This document shows positions 13,494 to 13,502 of a DNA stretch of 13,502 bases, one piece after another (the stretch's first letter is position 1; each line of letters opens with the position of its first letter). The notes under the pieces are model-generated. The model searched no databases. It was given only the letters and a program-made list of their open reading frames with translations, and was not told the origin of the DNA. The stretch lies in NCBI GenBank assembly GCA_022712735.1, contig JAFLKA010000151.1, forward strand, positions 1 through 13,502, written 5' to 3'. This DNA comes from Marinosulfonomonas sp. (GTDB lineage Bacteria > Pseudomonadota > Alphaproteobacteria > Rhodobacterales > Rhodobacteraceae). The translations under genes and the position numbers were made by a program.

Positions 13494-13502
13494 CCCCCTA
13501 CC

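Noticed and set aside
1..13502. Search for tRNA, rRNA, CRISPR arrays and long tandem repeats
   Set aside because: No cloverleaf-like segment, rRNA core sequence, spaced direct repeats or long tandem arrays were seen on reading through; short repeats were at chance level.

Overview
The window looks like chromosomal DNA of an alphaproteobacterium, most likely a Rhodobacterales (Roseobacter-type) marine or salt-tolerant species. This rests on moderately high GC, an IalB-family protein, a BKACE/aminotransferase/GcvT catabolic set, remains of a TAXI-type TRAP transporter operon, and an FnrL-type site in front of a P-type ATPase and a formate/nitrite-family channel. The assignment is inference; there is no rRNA or other marker gene.

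Layout. (1) 1-1900: accessory and sparsely coding. It holds a NusG/RfaH-like antiterminator paralogue (minus), an exported IalB-family protein (minus) and the cut-off left end of an IS481-type insertion sequence. (2) 1910-4980: a minus-strand catabolic operon. Read in its own direction it has a GcvT-type folate-binding protein that lost its N-terminal half, a BKACE enzyme whose N-terminus is frameshifted, and an intact class III aminotransferase. (3) 4974-6331: a stretch of decaying plus-strand genes. It holds the last 48 codons of a TAXI TRAP solute-binding protein, the frameshifted start of its fused permease, the C-terminal half of the operon's universal stress protein, and a phosphoenolpyruvate synthase remnant with an internal in-frame deletion and an in-frame stop. 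The head-to-head meeting of the TAXI and GcvT fragments near 4974-4982 is a rearrangement junction. (4) 6335-10927: an intact Ca2+-type P-type ATPase (minus) diverges from a formate/nitrite-family channel, a DUF2267 protein and a host-attachment-family protein (plus). A perfect FNR box lies between them. (5) 10937-13493: a minus-strand operon of a lipoyl E2 acyltransferase, an acyl carrier protein overlapping it by ATGA, and a membrane site-2 protease with two CBS domains.

How it fits together. The divergent promoter around the FNR box is laid out as class II for the ATPase and class I for the channel. This predicts that low oxygen switches on ion and small-acid transport together with the small stress-associated proteins behind the channel. 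The E2-ACP-protease operon converges on this module and may belong to the same oxygen-limitation response. PEP synthase and a universal stress protein would fit such an island, but here both are broken. The catabolic operon has lost its first domain and damaged its second gene, so the pathway is probably dead. The main unusual material is the set of deletion scars between 3950 and 6331 and the E2-ACP-protease operon.
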